Assembly: GCF_000421565.1 (NCBI RefSeq)
Contig: NZ_ATXG01000002.1
Span: forward strand, 124,001 to 188,000
Reading direction: 5' to 3'
Length of the DNA stretch: 64,000 nucleotides
Source of the DNA: Agromyces subbeticus DSM 16689
Lineage (GTDB): Bacteria > Actinomycetota > Actinomycetes > Actinomycetales > Microbacteriaceae
The first letter of the stretch is position 1. The number at the start of each line of letters is the position of its first letter. The notes beneath the pieces are model-generated. The model made no database searches. It saw only the letters and a list, made by a program, of their open reading frames with translations, and had not been told where the DNA came from. Shown piece by piece: positions 28,493-37,837 of this stretch. A program made the position numbers and the translations under genes.

Positions 28493-29397
28493 TGGCCGCG
28501 CCCGCTTCGTCGGTCGGGCGACCACGGCCGATCGCTCACGACGCGATCGTGCTCGCCGGTGGCCGGGCGTCGCGGCTCGGCGGCATCGACAAGACCGCGC
28601 TCATGATCGACGGGGCCAGTCTGGCTGCACGGGCGATCGGCGCCGTGACCGAGGCTCGCGCGGTCGCCTACGTTGCGCATGCCGCGCCGCCTCGCTGGGT
28701 CGTCGCCGACCGGCGGGTCAGGGTCGCGTCGGAGGACCCGCCCTGGGGCGGTCCGGTCGCCGCGATCGCGGCCGGGCTCGACGGCCTCGCTGACGATCCG
28801 CAGCCGTTCACCGTCGTGCTCGCCGGTGACCTCGTGGGCGGTGCGGCCGCCGTCGCGGCACTGCTCGCGCGTGCGACCGCGACGCGGCACGGCGTCGTCG
28901 GGGTCGATCCCGATGGCCGCAGCCAGCCGCTGCTCGCCGTCTATCGCACGCCCGCCCTCGCCACCGCCGTCGGAGAGGCGCTCGCCGAGGTGCAGCGCGA
29001 GCCGCGCGATGCGGTTCGGCGGCGGGGAGCATCGATGCGGGCGGTCCTGCGGCGGCTCGAGCTGCGCGGTCTCGAGCTGCCCGCGAGCTGGTGCGCCGAC
29101 ATCGACACGCCGGCCGACGCGGCGCATCACGGCATCGAGCTGCCGACGCCGGAGGTGCAAATGTCCGGGTCGCGTGACCTCGAGGGCTGGTCGCGCGAAC
29201 TCGCCGAGGCGCTGGGCCTCGACGTCGAGGCCGAGGTCGCGGGCGTGCTCGACCTCGCCCGAATCGCGGCGCACGGGCTCGCGCGCCCGTCCGCACCGCT
29301 CACGACGTTCATCGCCGGGTACGCCGCAGCCCGCGGCATCCCGCTCGCCGAAGTGACCGCAGAGGTGGAACGCCGCCTCGTCGAGGAGGCGCCGTGA
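28489..29397 (+). CDS. MobA-like nucleotidyltransferase fused to a DUF6457 domain
   Basis: This protein has 302 residues. The N-terminal part (about 15-215) is a MobA-type NTP transferase: AIVLAGGRASRLGGIDKTAL is the nucleotide loop, then EDPPWGGPVAAIAAGL and VVLAGDLVGG. It probably attaches GMP to molybdopterin for NasA. The C-terminal 80 residues (ELAEALGLDVEAEVAGVLDLARIAAHGLARPSAPLTTF region) look like DUF6457, an actinobacterial domain of unknown function often fused to or beside MobA. ATG at 28489 overlaps the preceding stop (ATGA); a second ATG follows directly. Its stop overlaps moeA (GTGA). Confidence 0.8.
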   Translation: MMAAPASSVGRPRPIAHDAIVLAGGRASRLGGIDKTALMIDGASLAARAIGAVTEARAVAYVAHAAPPRWVVADRRVRVASEDPPWGGPVAAIAAGLDGLADDPQPFTVVLAGDLVGGAAAVAALLARATATRHGVVGVDPDGRSQPLLAVYRTPALATAVGEALAEVQREPRDAVRRRGASMRAVLRRLELRGLELPASWCADIDTPADAAHHGIELPTPEVQMSGSRDLEGWSRELAEALGLDVEAEVAGVLDLARIAAHGLARPSAPLTTFIAGYAAARGIPLAEVTAEVERRLVEEAP

Positions 29398-30560
29398 GCG
29401 GCCTCGCCTGGGATGCCGCGAGGCGGGTCTTCCGGCAGGCCGGCGCCGAGAGCCCGCTCGTCGTCGAGACGATTGCGCTCAGGCAGGCCGACGGGCGGCG
29501 CCTCGCGACCGACGTGCACGCGCTCGTCGACCTGCCGACGACCGACGTCAGTGCGATGGACGGCTGGGCGGTGGCGGGTCCGGGCCCGTGGCGCATCGAC
29601 GGAGCGGTCGTGATGGGCGAAGCGCCGGCTCACCTGCTGCCGGTCGGCACTGCTCGTGCCATCACCACGGGCGCTGCCGTACCGCCCGGCACCCTCGGCA
29701 TCCTGCGCTCCGAGCACGGCGCGCCGGTGTCCGGCCTGCCCGGTCTGCTGGGCGCCGTGCCGAAGCGCACGGTCGACGAGGGACGCGACATCCGCCGACG
29801 AGGCGAAGAGCTCCGCCGTGGGGAGCCGGTGATCCGAGCGGGTGCCCGCCTGACTCCGCCGCGACTGGCCCTCGCCGCGGCGGCCGGCCACGACACGCTC
29901 GACGTGCGCGGCATCCCGTGCGTGGAACTCGTCGTGACCGGTGACGAGGTCGTGCCCGACGGGCTCCCGATGCCCGGCACCGTGCGTGATGCTTTCGGGC
30001 CGTCGCTGCCGGCCGTGCTCACCCGGCTCGGCGCGACGGCCAGCACGCGGCGCATCCTCGACCGCCTCGACCCGTTCGTCGAGCTGTTCGCGACGGGCCG
30101 CCCCGAGCTGTTCATCACGACCGGTGGCACCGCAGGCGGCCGTGGCGACCTGCTGCGCCGCGCGATCGTCGCCGAGGGCGGTTCCGTCGAGTTCGCCGGG
30201 GTCGCGATGCGGCCGGGGCACCCGGTGCTGCTGGCGCGCACGAGCGCCGGCGTGCCCGTGCTGGGGCTGCCCGGCAATCCGCTCGCGGCGTTCGCCTGCC
30301 TTCTCAGCTTCGTGCCGCCGTGGCTCGAGGTCGCATCGCAGCGACCGGTCGGCCGCCTCGACGAGATGGTGGTCGACGGCCTTCCCGACCACGACCACGG
30401 CCACATGCTGACGCCGTTCGAGTGGACCGACGGCGTGCCCGTGCCGACTCAGTGGCGTGGCGCCGCGATGCTGCGCGGACTCGCCGACGCCGACGGACTG
30501 CTCGTCTCGGCCGCGGGCGAGGGCCGCCGAGCCGCCCGGCTGCTCCGCCTCCCGTGGTGA
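29394..30560 (+). CDS. moeA: Molybdopterin molybdotransferase MoeA
   Basis: This 388-residue enzyme inserts molybdate into adenylylated molybdopterin. The family motif TTDVSAMDGWAVAG is near residue 48-62, then VVTGDEVVPDG and FITTGGTAGGRGD, with VLGLPGNPLAAFACLLSF near residue 285. GTG at 29394 overlaps the MobA stop. Together with the MobA-like gene it supplies late steps of cofactor synthesis; moaA, moaC, moaE and mogA are not in the window. Confidence 0.93.
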   Translation: MSGLAWDAARRVFRQAGAESPLVVETIALRQADGRRLATDVHALVDLPTTDVSAMDGWAVAGPGPWRIDGAVVMGEAPAHLLPVGTARAITTGAAVPPGTLGILRSEHGAPVSGLPGLLGAVPKRTVDEGRDIRRRGEELRRGEPVIRAGARLTPPRLALAAAAGHDTLDVRGIPCVELVVTGDEVVPDGLPMPGTVRDAFGPSLPAVLTRLGATASTRRILDRLDPFVELFATGRPELFITTGGTAGGRGDLLRRAIVAEGGSVEFAGVAMRPGHPVLLARTSAGVPVLGLPGNPLAAFACLLSFVPPWLEVASQRPVGRLDEMVVDGLPDHDHGHMLTPFEWTDGVPVPTQWRGAAMLRGLADADGLLVSAAGEGRRAARLLRLPW

Positions 30561-30608
30561 CTCGCCTCCGGCACCGAGCCGCCTACGGCGTTGAGCTCGT
30601 GAGCCTCC

Positions 30609-32264
30609 TCAGAGGGTGAGGGTCGGCGTCTCGTCGGCCTCGGCGGCGCGGGCGAGGATCTCGGCGATCCGTCCCTTGCAGCCGCCGCAACCGGTGCCGG
30701 CCCGGGTGTCGCGGCCGACCCCCTCGACCGTCGTGTTGCCGCAGGCCGCAGACTCCTCGATACGGCCGACGCTCACGCCGTTGCACCAGCACACCGTGGC
30801 TCCGGGAGCGAAGGCATCGGAATCGGTGCTGGGGTCGTAGTCGGGGCCGTCGAACCGCAGCAGCATCGATCGATCGGCCGGCAGTTCGCTGCCGCGCTCG
30901 AACAGCAGCGTCAGCTCGGCGGCCGTGCGCGGCATGCCGACGCTCACGAAGCCCGTGAGCATGCCGTCTTCGGTCACCATCTTCACGTAGCGCAGGTGTT
31001 CGGGATCGGCCCACTGCGAGACCCGCCGCCGAGGATGGAGGGCATCGTCGTCCCACGGATCGGCGGAGATCTCGCCCACCGCGACGACGTCGATGTGCTC
31101 GGCCTTGAGCATCACGATCGGCTCGCGCTCGACGGGAGCCGCGGCATCCGTTGCCGAATCGGCAGCAGCGCCGGCCGAGCCCGACGCGCCGGCCTCGCTC
31201 GCCGTGCGCTCGGCCGACGCGGTGAACGTCGCAGCGAGCCACGAGGCCTGCCGCCAGCCCGGGCCGACGAGACCCGACGGCGCGCCCGGCAACGAACGCT
31301 GCCGCGCGAGCTCGTCGGTGCGCTCGACGACCTGTGCGCAATCGCCGACCGCATAGATGTCGGGGTCGGTCCAGCTCGCGAGGCCCGGCCCGACCACGAC
31401 GCCGACGGCGGTGCGCAGCCCGGCGAGCGTGGCGAGCTCGTTCCGCGGGCTCACCCCGCACGAGAGCACGAGCAGGTCGCCGCGCAGCTGCTTGCCGTCG
31501 GCCGTCACGAGCAGGTCGAAGCGGCGGGTGCCGTCGTCGTCGGTGCGGAACGCCACGGCCTCGGCACGGCTGTGCGCGATCACGGTCACGCCGGACCGGC
31601 GAAGTGCTGCGCGCAGCACCTGGCCGCCGCCACGATCGAGGCTGCGCGGCATCGGGTGCGGGCCGTGGTGCACGACGCACACCTGGGCGCCCGCGTGCGC
31701 CGCCGCGAGGGCGAGCTCGAGGCCCAGCACCCCGGCGCCGAGCACGACGATGCGCTTGCGGTCCCGCACGGCGGCGAGCACGCGTTCGGCATCGGCGAGG
31801 TCGCGCAGCGCCGTGATGCCCGCGGGCAGTTCGTCGTCACGGGCGACGAGCTGCCGCGCGTACTTCTCGAGCGAGGCGAGGTCTCTGCGGTGGCGCTCGA
31901 CGCCGTCGAGGGTCGGCACGTTCGCCCGGGACCCGGTCGCGAGCACGAGCCGGTCGTAGGCGATCGCCTCGCCCGTCGAGAGGTGCACGAGGTGTGCGGC
32001 GCGGTCGATCGAGGTCGCCGCGACGCCGAGCAGCACTCGAGCCCCGGCGGCCTCGGCGGCCTCGCGATCGCCGACGAGCATGGAGTCGAGTTCGGTGTTG
32101 CCGACGGCGTACTCGGCGACCAGCACGCGGTTGTACGCCTCGATGTCCTCGCCGGCGACGACCGTGAGCTCGATCGTGCCGCGCTCCACCGCCGGAAGCA
32201 GTTCCTCGACGAATCGCGCGCCAACCGGCCCGTAGCCCACGAGCACCACCCGGAGCGCGCTCAT
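30609..32264 (-). CDS. nasB: Assimilatory nitrate reductase electron-transfer flavoprotein (NasB/NirB-N-like)
   Basis: This 551-residue protein should carry electrons from NAD(P)H to NasA. FAD and NAD(P) Rossmann motifs are VVLVGYGPVGARFVEEL at the N-terminus and IVVLGAGVLGLELALAAAHAG near 220, with DIYAVGDCAQV closing the flavoprotein core. An Ala/Ser-rich linker (about 345-375) follows. The C-terminal BFD-like [2Fe-2S] domain has CWCNGVSVGRI and TGCGGCKGRIAEIL. ATG at 32264 overlaps the nasA stop (ATGA). The symbol is by analogy with the Bacillus NasB architecture. Confidence 0.85.
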   Translation of the reverse strand: MSALRVVLVGYGPVGARFVEELLPAVERGTIELTVVAGEDIEAYNRVLVAEYAVGNTELDSMLVGDREAAEAAGARVLLGVAATSIDRAAHLVHLSTGEAIAYDRLVLATGSRANVPTLDGVERHRRDLASLEKYARQLVARDDELPAGITALRDLADAERVLAAVRDRKRIVVLGAGVLGLELALAAAHAGAQVCVVHHGPHPMPRSLDRGGGQVLRAALRRSGVTVIAHSRAEAVAFRTDDDGTRRFDLLVTADGKQLRGDLLVLSCGVSPRNELATLAGLRTAVGVVVGPGLASWTDPDIYAVGDCAQVVERTDELARQRSLPGAPSGLVGPGWRQASWLAATFTASAERTASEAGASGSAGAAADSATDAAAPVEREPIVMLKAEHIDVVAVGEISADPWDDDALHPRRRVSQWADPEHLRYVKMVTEDGMLTGFVSVGMPRTAAELTLLFERGSELPADRSMLLRFDGPDYDPSTDSDAFAPGATVCWCNGVSVGRIEESAACGNTTVEGVGRDTRAGTGCGGCKGRIAEILARAAEADETPTLTL

Positions 32265-34378
32265 GCCACGGCTCCGGCCGCGACGAGGCCGCCGACGCGC
32301 TCCACGCGCACGACGTTGGTCTTGAACTCGGGCATCGACGAGATGGGGTCGACGGCGTCTGAGGTCACGAGATTGGCCGCCTGTTCGTCGCCGTAGTGGA
32401 AGGGGAGGAAGACCGTGTCGGGCCGGATGTCTGCGGTCAGCCGCGCCCGGCACCGCACCGTGCCACGCGGGTTCGAGAGCTCGACCAGGTCACCGTCGGA
32501 GACGCCGAGACGCTCGGCGGTCGACGGATGCATCGCTGCACGTGCCTCGGGCTGCGCGTCGGCGAGCTCGGGCACCCGTCGGGTCTGTGCGCCGCTCTGG
32601 TAGTGCTCGAGCAGACGACCGGTGATGAGCGTCAGCTCGCCCGACAGGGGGAGCGGGCGTGCCGTCTCGCGCACCGAGACGGCGACGAGGCGTGCCAGGC
32701 CGTCGGGGTGGGCGAATCGCTCGGCGAAGGGCCGCGGCGTGCCTGCGCTCCCGCGCGGGTAGGGCCAGTAGGCCGCCTCGCCGGCATCGAGCATGGCGTA
32801 GTCGATGCCCGAGTAGTCGGCGAGGCCGCCCTCGGAGGCGAGGCGCAGCTCCTCGAAGACGCGCTCGGGGTCGGTGTCGAAGGTCGCGCTGCACTCGAGG
32901 CGACGGGCGAGCTCCGCGAGGATCCAGAGTTCATCGCGAACGCCTTCCGGCGGGGTGATCGCGCGACGGCGACGGATGACACGGCCCTCGAGCGACGTCA
33001 TGGTGCCCTCCTCCTCTGCCCACTGCGTGATGGGCAGCACGACGTCGGCGAGTGAAGCCGTCTCGGTGAGGAAGAAGTCGCACACGACGAGGAGGTCGAG
33101 CGCCGCGATCCGTTCGCGCACCGCCGTCACGTTCGGCGAGGAGACCACGAGGTTCGAGCCGTGCACGAGCAGCGCTCGTACACCGCCTTCACGGCCGAGG
33201 GACTGCAGCAACTCGACGGCGGGAACACCCGGGCCGGGCAACTGCGACGGTTCGATGCCCCAGACCTTCGCGATGTGCGCCCGAGCAGCGGGGTCGGTGA
33301 TCTTGCGGTAGCCCGGCAGCTGGTCGGACTTCTGGCCGTGCTCGCGCCCGCCCTGCCCGTTGCCCTGCCCCGTGAGTGTGCCGTAGCCGTTGCCGGGCCG
33401 GCCGGGCAGCCCGAGGAGCAGTGCCAGGTTGATCGCCGCGGTCGCCGTGTCGGTGCCGTCGACGTGCTGCTCGACGCCGCGGCCCGTGAGGATGTAGGTG
33501 TTGCGACCCGATGCGAGCCGGCGAGCGAGGCGGCGCAGGGTGAGTGCGGCCACGCCGGTCACCGACTGCACGCGCTCAGGCCACCACGACGCCACGCTGC
33601 GCCGAACGGACTCGAACCCCGTCGTGCGTGCCGCGACGTAGTCGAGATCGACGAGTCGTTCGGCGATCACCACGTGGATGAGCCCGAGTAGCAGCGCGAG
33701 GTCGGTGCCGGGCATCGGCTGCACGTGGAGCCCGCGACCGTCTTCGGTGAGTCGCGCGGTCGCGGTGCGCCGCGGGTCGACGACCACGAGTCCGCCGGCG
33801 GCCTGGGCTCCGGCGAGGTGGCCGATGAACGGCGGCATGGTCTCGGCGACGTTCGTGCCGAGCAGCAGGATCGTCGAGGCTCCGTCGAGGTCTTCGAGCG
33901 GGAAGGGGAGCCCGCGGTCGATCCCGAAGGCGCGGTTGCCGGCAGCTGCCGCCGACGACATGCAGTAGCGGCCGTTGTAGTCGATGCGGCTCGTGCCGAT
34001 CGCGACGCGCGCGAACTTGCCGAGCAGGTAGGCCTTCTCGTTGGTGAGGCCGCCGCCGCCGAAGACACCGATCGCGTCGGCGCCGTGCTCCTGACGGATG
34101 CCGCGGAGTGAGGTCGTGATGTGGTCGAGCGCGTCGTCCCAGCTCGACTCGTGGAGCACGCCGTCGGCGCCCCGCACGAGCGGGGCGCCGAGGCGCGAGG
34201 GTGATGCGATGAGTTCCGCCGAGGTCCAGCCCTTCTTGCACAGCCCGCCCCGGTTCGTCGGGAAGTCACGCCCGGCGACCGAGACCGGTGCGGCCGCGGC
34301 ATCCGTCGTGGCAATCGGGGTGAGGGTCATCGCGCACTGCAGCGCGCAATACGGGCAGTGCGTGTCGGCGGGGCTCAA
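32261..34378 (-). CDS. nasA: Assimilatory nitrate reductase catalytic subunit NasA
   Basis: This 705-residue molybdoenzyme of the DMSO-reductase family has an N-terminal [4Fe-4S] motif THCPYCALQC with the fourth Cys in RGGLCKKGW, and the molybdenum-ligand Cys in NGRYCMSSAAAAGN. Molybdopterin-binding segments include VVVDPRRTATARL, GYGTLTGQGNGQGGREHG and LVHGSNLVVSSPN. No signal peptide is seen, so it is cytoplasmic and assimilatory. The start is uncertain: TTG at 34378 is the only initiator just before the iron-sulfur motif that does not run into narK; an ATG about 60 bases further upstream would overlap narK. It lacks the C-terminal [2Fe-2S] domain some NasA proteins carry; the NasB-like protein provides it. 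Confidence 0.9.
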   Translation of the reverse strand: MSPADTHCPYCALQCAMTLTPIATTDAAAAPVSVAGRDFPTNRGGLCKKGWTSAELIASPSRLGAPLVRGADGVLHESSWDDALDHITTSLRGIRQEHGADAIGVFGGGGLTNEKAYLLGKFARVAIGTSRIDYNGRYCMSSAAAAGNRAFGIDRGLPFPLEDLDGASTILLLGTNVAETMPPFIGHLAGAQAAGGLVVVDPRRTATARLTEDGRGLHVQPMPGTDLALLLGLIHVVIAERLVDLDYVAARTTGFESVRRSVASWWPERVQSVTGVAALTLRRLARRLASGRNTYILTGRGVEQHVDGTDTATAAINLALLLGLPGRPGNGYGTLTGQGNGQGGREHGQKSDQLPGYRKITDPAARAHIAKVWGIEPSQLPGPGVPAVELLQSLGREGGVRALLVHGSNLVVSSPNVTAVRERIAALDLLVVCDFFLTETASLADVVLPITQWAEEEGTMTSLEGRVIRRRRAITPPEGVRDELWILAELARRLECSATFDTDPERVFEELRLASEGGLADYSGIDYAMLDAGEAAYWPYPRGSAGTPRPFAERFAHPDGLARLVAVSVRETARPLPLSGELTLITGRLLEHYQSGAQTRRVPELADAQPEARAAMHPSTAERLGVSDGDLVELSNPRGTVRCRARLTADIRPDTVFLPFHYGDEQAANLVTSDAVDPISSMPEFKTNVVRVERVGGLVAAGAVA

Positions 34379-34391
34379 ATGCGGTCTCGAT

Positions 34392-35792
34392 TCAGATCTT
34401 GTGCTCGCGCAGGCGGCCGGAGCGCACGTACACGACATAGGTGAGCAGCAGGAGCGCGACGTATCCCGCGATGAAGCCGAGGAAGGCGCCGGCATATCCG
34501 CCGGTGGTCTGGAACGAGAGGTTCAGCACCTGCGGGATGAGGAATCCACCGTAGGCGCCGATCGCGGAGATGAGTCCGAGTGCCGCTGCCGCCTTGCGCT
34601 GCGTCGACACGTCGCCGGCCCCGGCGCCCGCTCGCACGGCGAAGACGATGGGCACCATGCGGTAGGTCGAGCCGTTGCCGATGCCGGCCGACGCGAACAG
34701 CAGCAGGAACAGGCCGAGGAAGAGCCAGAAGTTGCCGAGGGGCAGGGTGAGCAACACGCCGACCGTGATCGTGCCCATCGCCGCGAATGCGAGCATCGTG
34801 ATGCGTGCGCCGCCGAAGCGGTCGGAGAGCCGGCCGCCGTAAGGACGGGCGAGCGAGCCGACGAGGGCTCCGAGGAACGCGAGGGAGACGGAGGCGCCGC
34901 CGACGGCGATGCCCGAGAACTCGGGGAACTGATCGGCGATGAGCTTCGGGAAGACGCTCGCGAAACCGATGAACGAGCCGAAGGTACCGATGTACAGCAC
35001 GGCGAGCACCCAGAGGTGCGGCTCGCGGAGCGCGGCCGCCGAGCCGGCGAAGTCGGCCTTCGCGCTCGAGATGTTGTCCATGTATCGGTACGCGCCGAAC
35101 ATGGCGAGCAGGATGAACGGCACCCAGATCCAGCCGGCGAGCGGAAGGTTCAGCGTGGCTGCCGCGCCGATCGTGATGACGATCGGTACGACGAACTGCG
35201 CGACGGCCGCTCCGAGGTTGCCGCCGGCGGCGTTCAAGCCGAGCGCCCAGCCCTTCTCGCGTTGCGGGTAGAAGAACGTGATGTTCGACATGGAGCTCGC
35301 GAAGTTGCCGCCGCCGAAACCGGCGAGCGCGGCGACGAGCAGCAGCACGCCGAACGGCGTGTCGGGGTTGCCGACCACGACGGCCAGCAGGATCGCCGGG
35401 GCGAGCAACAGGCCGGCGGAGATGATCGTCCAGTTGCGGCCGCCGAACTTCGGAACGAGGAACGAGTACGGAATTCGAAGGGTGGCGCCCACGAGGCTCG
35501 GAATCGAGATGAGCCAGAAGATCTCATTCGTGCTGAGGTCGAAGCCGGCGGCCGGAAGCGTGACGGCGACGACCGACCAGAGCTGCCAGACGACGAAGCC
35601 CAGGAACTCGGCGAAGATCGACCAGCGGAGGTTGCGACGGGCGATCGAACGACCCGCGGTCTGCCATTGCTCGTCGTCCTCGGGGTTCCAATTGTCGATC
35701 CATCGCCCCGGACGGGTGACGAGGGCCGGCGCGGCAGCGTCGGTGGAAGGTGCGTCGACGTGCGGCGGTGCGTTGTTCACAGTGTCGGTCAT
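34392..35792 (-). CDS. narK: NarK-family nitrate/nitrite transporter
   Basis: This 466-residue MFS protein has about 12 membrane segments. The nitrate signature appears twice, as AGFGGGNFASSMSNITFFYP and the related FASAGIGNGSTYRMVP. The N-terminal cytoplasmic 55 residues include WNPEDDEQW, usual in this family. It is the first gene of the narK-nasA-nasB operon and should import nitrate. The ATG at 35792 has GGAGG about 8 bases upstream. A GlnR-like box lies 64 bases upstream. Confidence 0.93.
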   Translation of the reverse strand: MTDTVNNAPPHVDAPSTDAAAPALVTRPGRWIDNWNPEDDEQWQTAGRSIARRNLRWSIFAEFLGFVVWQLWSVVAVTLPAAGFDLSTNEIFWLISIPSLVGATLRIPYSFLVPKFGGRNWTIISAGLLLAPAILLAVVVGNPDTPFGVLLLVAALAGFGGGNFASSMSNITFFYPQREKGWALGLNAAGGNLGAAVAQFVVPIVITIGAAATLNLPLAGWIWVPFILLAMFGAYRYMDNISSAKADFAGSAAALREPHLWVLAVLYIGTFGSFIGFASVFPKLIADQFPEFSGIAVGGASVSLAFLGALVGSLARPYGGRLSDRFGGARITMLAFAAMGTITVGVLLTLPLGNFWLFLGLFLLLFASAGIGNGSTYRMVPIVFAVRAGAGAGDVSTQRKAAAALGLISAIGAYGGFLIPQVLNLSFQTTGGYAGAFLGFIAGYVALLLLTYVVYVRSGRLREHKI

Positions 35793-35839
35793 CGGGGCCT
35801 CCGGGGAGAGTCGGTCACGGGGTCGAGCTCGTGTGCCTG

Positions 35840-35893
35840 ACGCTATTCGCCGCGTGTTTCCGCGGAACGTGCCGGTCGTAAACCCTGTGTCTC
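35840..35893 (-). promoter_or_regulatory. GlnR-like box and -10 upstream of narK
   Basis: On the minus strand: GAGAC - n6 - TTTAC - n6 - CACGT - n6 - GAAAC (35860-35856) - n10 - TAGCGT (35845-35840). The distal half-sites are weak, but the final GAAAC and its n10 spacing to TAGCGT are identical to the other island promoters. Confidence 0.6.
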
Positions 35894-35933
35894 CAGCTGC
35901 TCACCCAAGGCGGCACGGCGTGTGAGGTCGTCA

Positions 35934-37064
35934 TCAGACGTCCATGCGGTAACCGCGCTTGACGACGGTGGCGATGAGCCCCGGCACACCGATCGTCTGG
36001 CGCAGCCGGCTCAGGGCCACCTCGAGCGCGTGCTCGTCGTTCGTGCCGGGCAGCGCCGCGGTGAGCCGATCGCGCGGCACGACCGATCCGCGCGCCAGCA
36101 CGAGGGCCCGGAGGATCATGAGGGCGACCGGGGCGAGCGCCACGTGGCGCTCATCGACCACGACGACCGCGCCGCGGAGCTCGACCTGGCCGCGCCGGGT
36201 GTCGAGGCGCAGCACCCGGTTCGACTCGAGGTGCTCGCACACGAGGCGGATCAGCGCGCCCATGCGATACCGCTCGGGCTGGATGGGCACGATGCCGGCG
36301 GCGATGAGCGGCGCTGCGGTCACCGGCCCCACGGCGGCGGCGACGACCGGGCCGCACATCGCATCGACGAGATCGTCGTAGCGCCCGCGAACCTCGGCAG
36401 CAGCGAAGAGCGCGTGCACGGCCGGCGCGCTCGTGAACGTGATGCAATCGAGCCCTCCGGTGCAGGCCGCCTCGATCAGGCGGTCGACACGCTCGTCGGT
36501 CTCATCGGGTTCGATCCAGCGGTACGGCTCGACGGTCAGCACCCGTTCGTGCGCGTCGCGCAGGCGGTCGAGCTGCGAGGGGTTCAGGAACCCGTGCAGC
36601 TGCACGGCGACCGTGAGGCCGCCGGGCCGCGTCGCGAGCACCTCGTCGATCAGCGACTCCGTCGTCTCCTCGGCGCTCATGCCGACGTCGTTCAGGCCGG
36701 CGGCGCGGATGCCTCCGCGCGCCTTCGGCCCGCGCACCAGGATCGCCGTCGACGAGAGCGCGTCGACGAGGTCCTCGCCGAGGCCCGCGGCATCCGCGAC
36801 CTCGAACCACCGGCGCACGCCGTAAGCGGTCGTGGCGAGCAGCACGTCGGGCCGGGCCTCGATGATGGCACGGGTGTCGGCGATCACCGGGTCGTCGGAG
36901 ACGGCGTTCGCCATGCGCAGGGTCGGGGCGTGCAGCACCTGGGCACCGCGCCGCGCGAGGGCGTCGATGAGATCGGCCGAGCGCCGGTCGCTCGTCACGC
37001 CGATGCGGAAGCCCTCGAGCTGGTCGGCGCGGAAGCCCGGTGGGCACTCGGCGACGTCGGTCAC
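35934..37064 (-). CDS. Uroporphyrinogen-III synthase fused to a winged-helix DNA-binding domain
   Basis: This protein has 376 residues. Residues 1 to about 265 form a HemD-type synthase (GFRIGVTSDRRSADLIDALARRGAQV ... CITFTSAPAVHALF ... VAAAVGPVTAAPLIAAG). Residues about 275-376 are an OmpR-type winged helix ending in the recognisable LSRLRQTIGVPGLIATVVKRGYRMDV. Such fusions are known in actinobacteria beside nitrite-reduction genes and may couple tetrapyrrole state to transcription, or be purely regulatory. GTG at 37064 overlaps the cobA stop (GTGA). It is the last gene of nirB-cobA-hemD. Confidence 0.85.
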   Translation of the reverse strand: MTDVAECPPGFRADQLEGFRIGVTSDRRSADLIDALARRGAQVLHAPTLRMANAVSDDPVIADTRAIIEARPDVLLATTAYGVRRWFEVADAAGLGEDLVDALSSTAILVRGPKARGGIRAAGLNDVGMSAEETTESLIDEVLATRPGGLTVAVQLHGFLNPSQLDRLRDAHERVLTVEPYRWIEPDETDERVDRLIEAACTGGLDCITFTSAPAVHALFAAAEVRGRYDDLVDAMCGPVVAAAVGPVTAAPLIAAGIVPIQPERYRMGALIRLVCEHLESNRVLRLDTRRGQVELRGAVVVVDERHVALAPVALMILRALVLARGSVVPRDRLTAALPGTNDEHALEVALSRLRQTIGVPGLIATVVKRGYRMDV

Positions 37065-37837
37065 GTGGCCACCGCCGTGAATGCGGCGGCGCGCTGCATG
37101 AGTTCGGCGGCGTTCGCGTCGCCGTCGAAGGCGAGCCGAACGACCTCGCCGACGACCACGACCGCCGGAGAGGCCACGCGGGCGCGGCCCGCGGTCAGCA
37201 CGATGTCGCCGAGCTCGCCGATCGTGGTGCGCTGGTCGCTGTGGAAGCCGCGCTCGATGATCGCCACCGGCATCTCGGCCGACATGCCGTGTCGGGCCAG
37301 GCCGGCGGTGAGCGACGGCAGGGAGTTCACGCCCATGAGCACGACGACGGTGCCGCCGAGCCCCGCGAGGTGGCCGAGTTCGGTCTCGGTGAGGGGCGCG
37401 TGGCCCGAGACGACGGTGAAGAGGTGACTGACACCGCGATGGGTGAGCGGGATGCCGGCGGCTCCCGGCACCGCGACGGCGCTCGTGACGCCGGGAATGA
37501 CCTCGACGGGCACTCCCACCGCGTGACACGCGATGACCTCCTCGCTGCCACGGCCGAGCACGTACGGATCTCCGCCCTTGAGCCGCACGACATGACGACC
37601 GGCGAGGGCGTGCTCCACGAGCAGGGCCTCGATGTCGGACTGCGGCACGGCGTGATGGCCTGGCCGCTTGCCGACATCGACGAGTTCGGCGTTCGGAGCG
37701 AGGTGATGCAGGCGAGCGTGGGGAGAGAGCCGGTCGTAGAGCACCACGTCTGCTTCGCCGAGCGCGCGCAGGGCGGCGAGCGTCAGCAGGTCCTCACGAC
37801 CAGGGCCGCCTCCGACGAGGGTCACGCGGCCCCTCAT
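37061..37837 (-). CDS. cobA: Uroporphyrinogen-III C-methyltransferase
   Basis: This 258-residue SAM-dependent enzyme methylates uroporphyrinogen III to precorrin-2, the siroheme precursor. It starts VTLVGGGPGREDLLTLAALRAL, with VVRLKGGDPYVLGRGSEE and VIPGVTSAVAVPGAAGIPLTHRG following, all diagnostic. It has no CysG-type dehydrogenase domain; NAD-dependent oxidation of precorrin-2 must come from elsewhere. ATG at 37837 overlaps the nirB stop (ATGA). Confidence 0.95.
   Translation of the reverse strand: MRGRVTLVGGGPGREDLLTLAALRALGEADVVLYDRLSPHARLHHLAPNAELVDVGKRPGHHAVPQSDIEALLVEHALAGRHVVRLKGGDPYVLGRGSEEVIACHAVGVPVEVIPGVTSAVAVPGAAGIPLTHRGVSHLFTVVSGHAPLTETELGHLAGLGGTVVVLMGVNSLPSLTAGLARHGMSAEMPVAIIERGFHSDQRTTIGELGDIVLTAGRARVASPAVVVVGEVVRLAFDGDANAAELMQRAAAFTAVAT

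Noticed and set aside
34098-35840. A 580-codon plus-strand frame opposite narK and the start of nasA
   Set aside because: Composition is extremely Glu/Arg-rich with no recognisable motif, typical of an antisense shadow of a membrane-protein gene.
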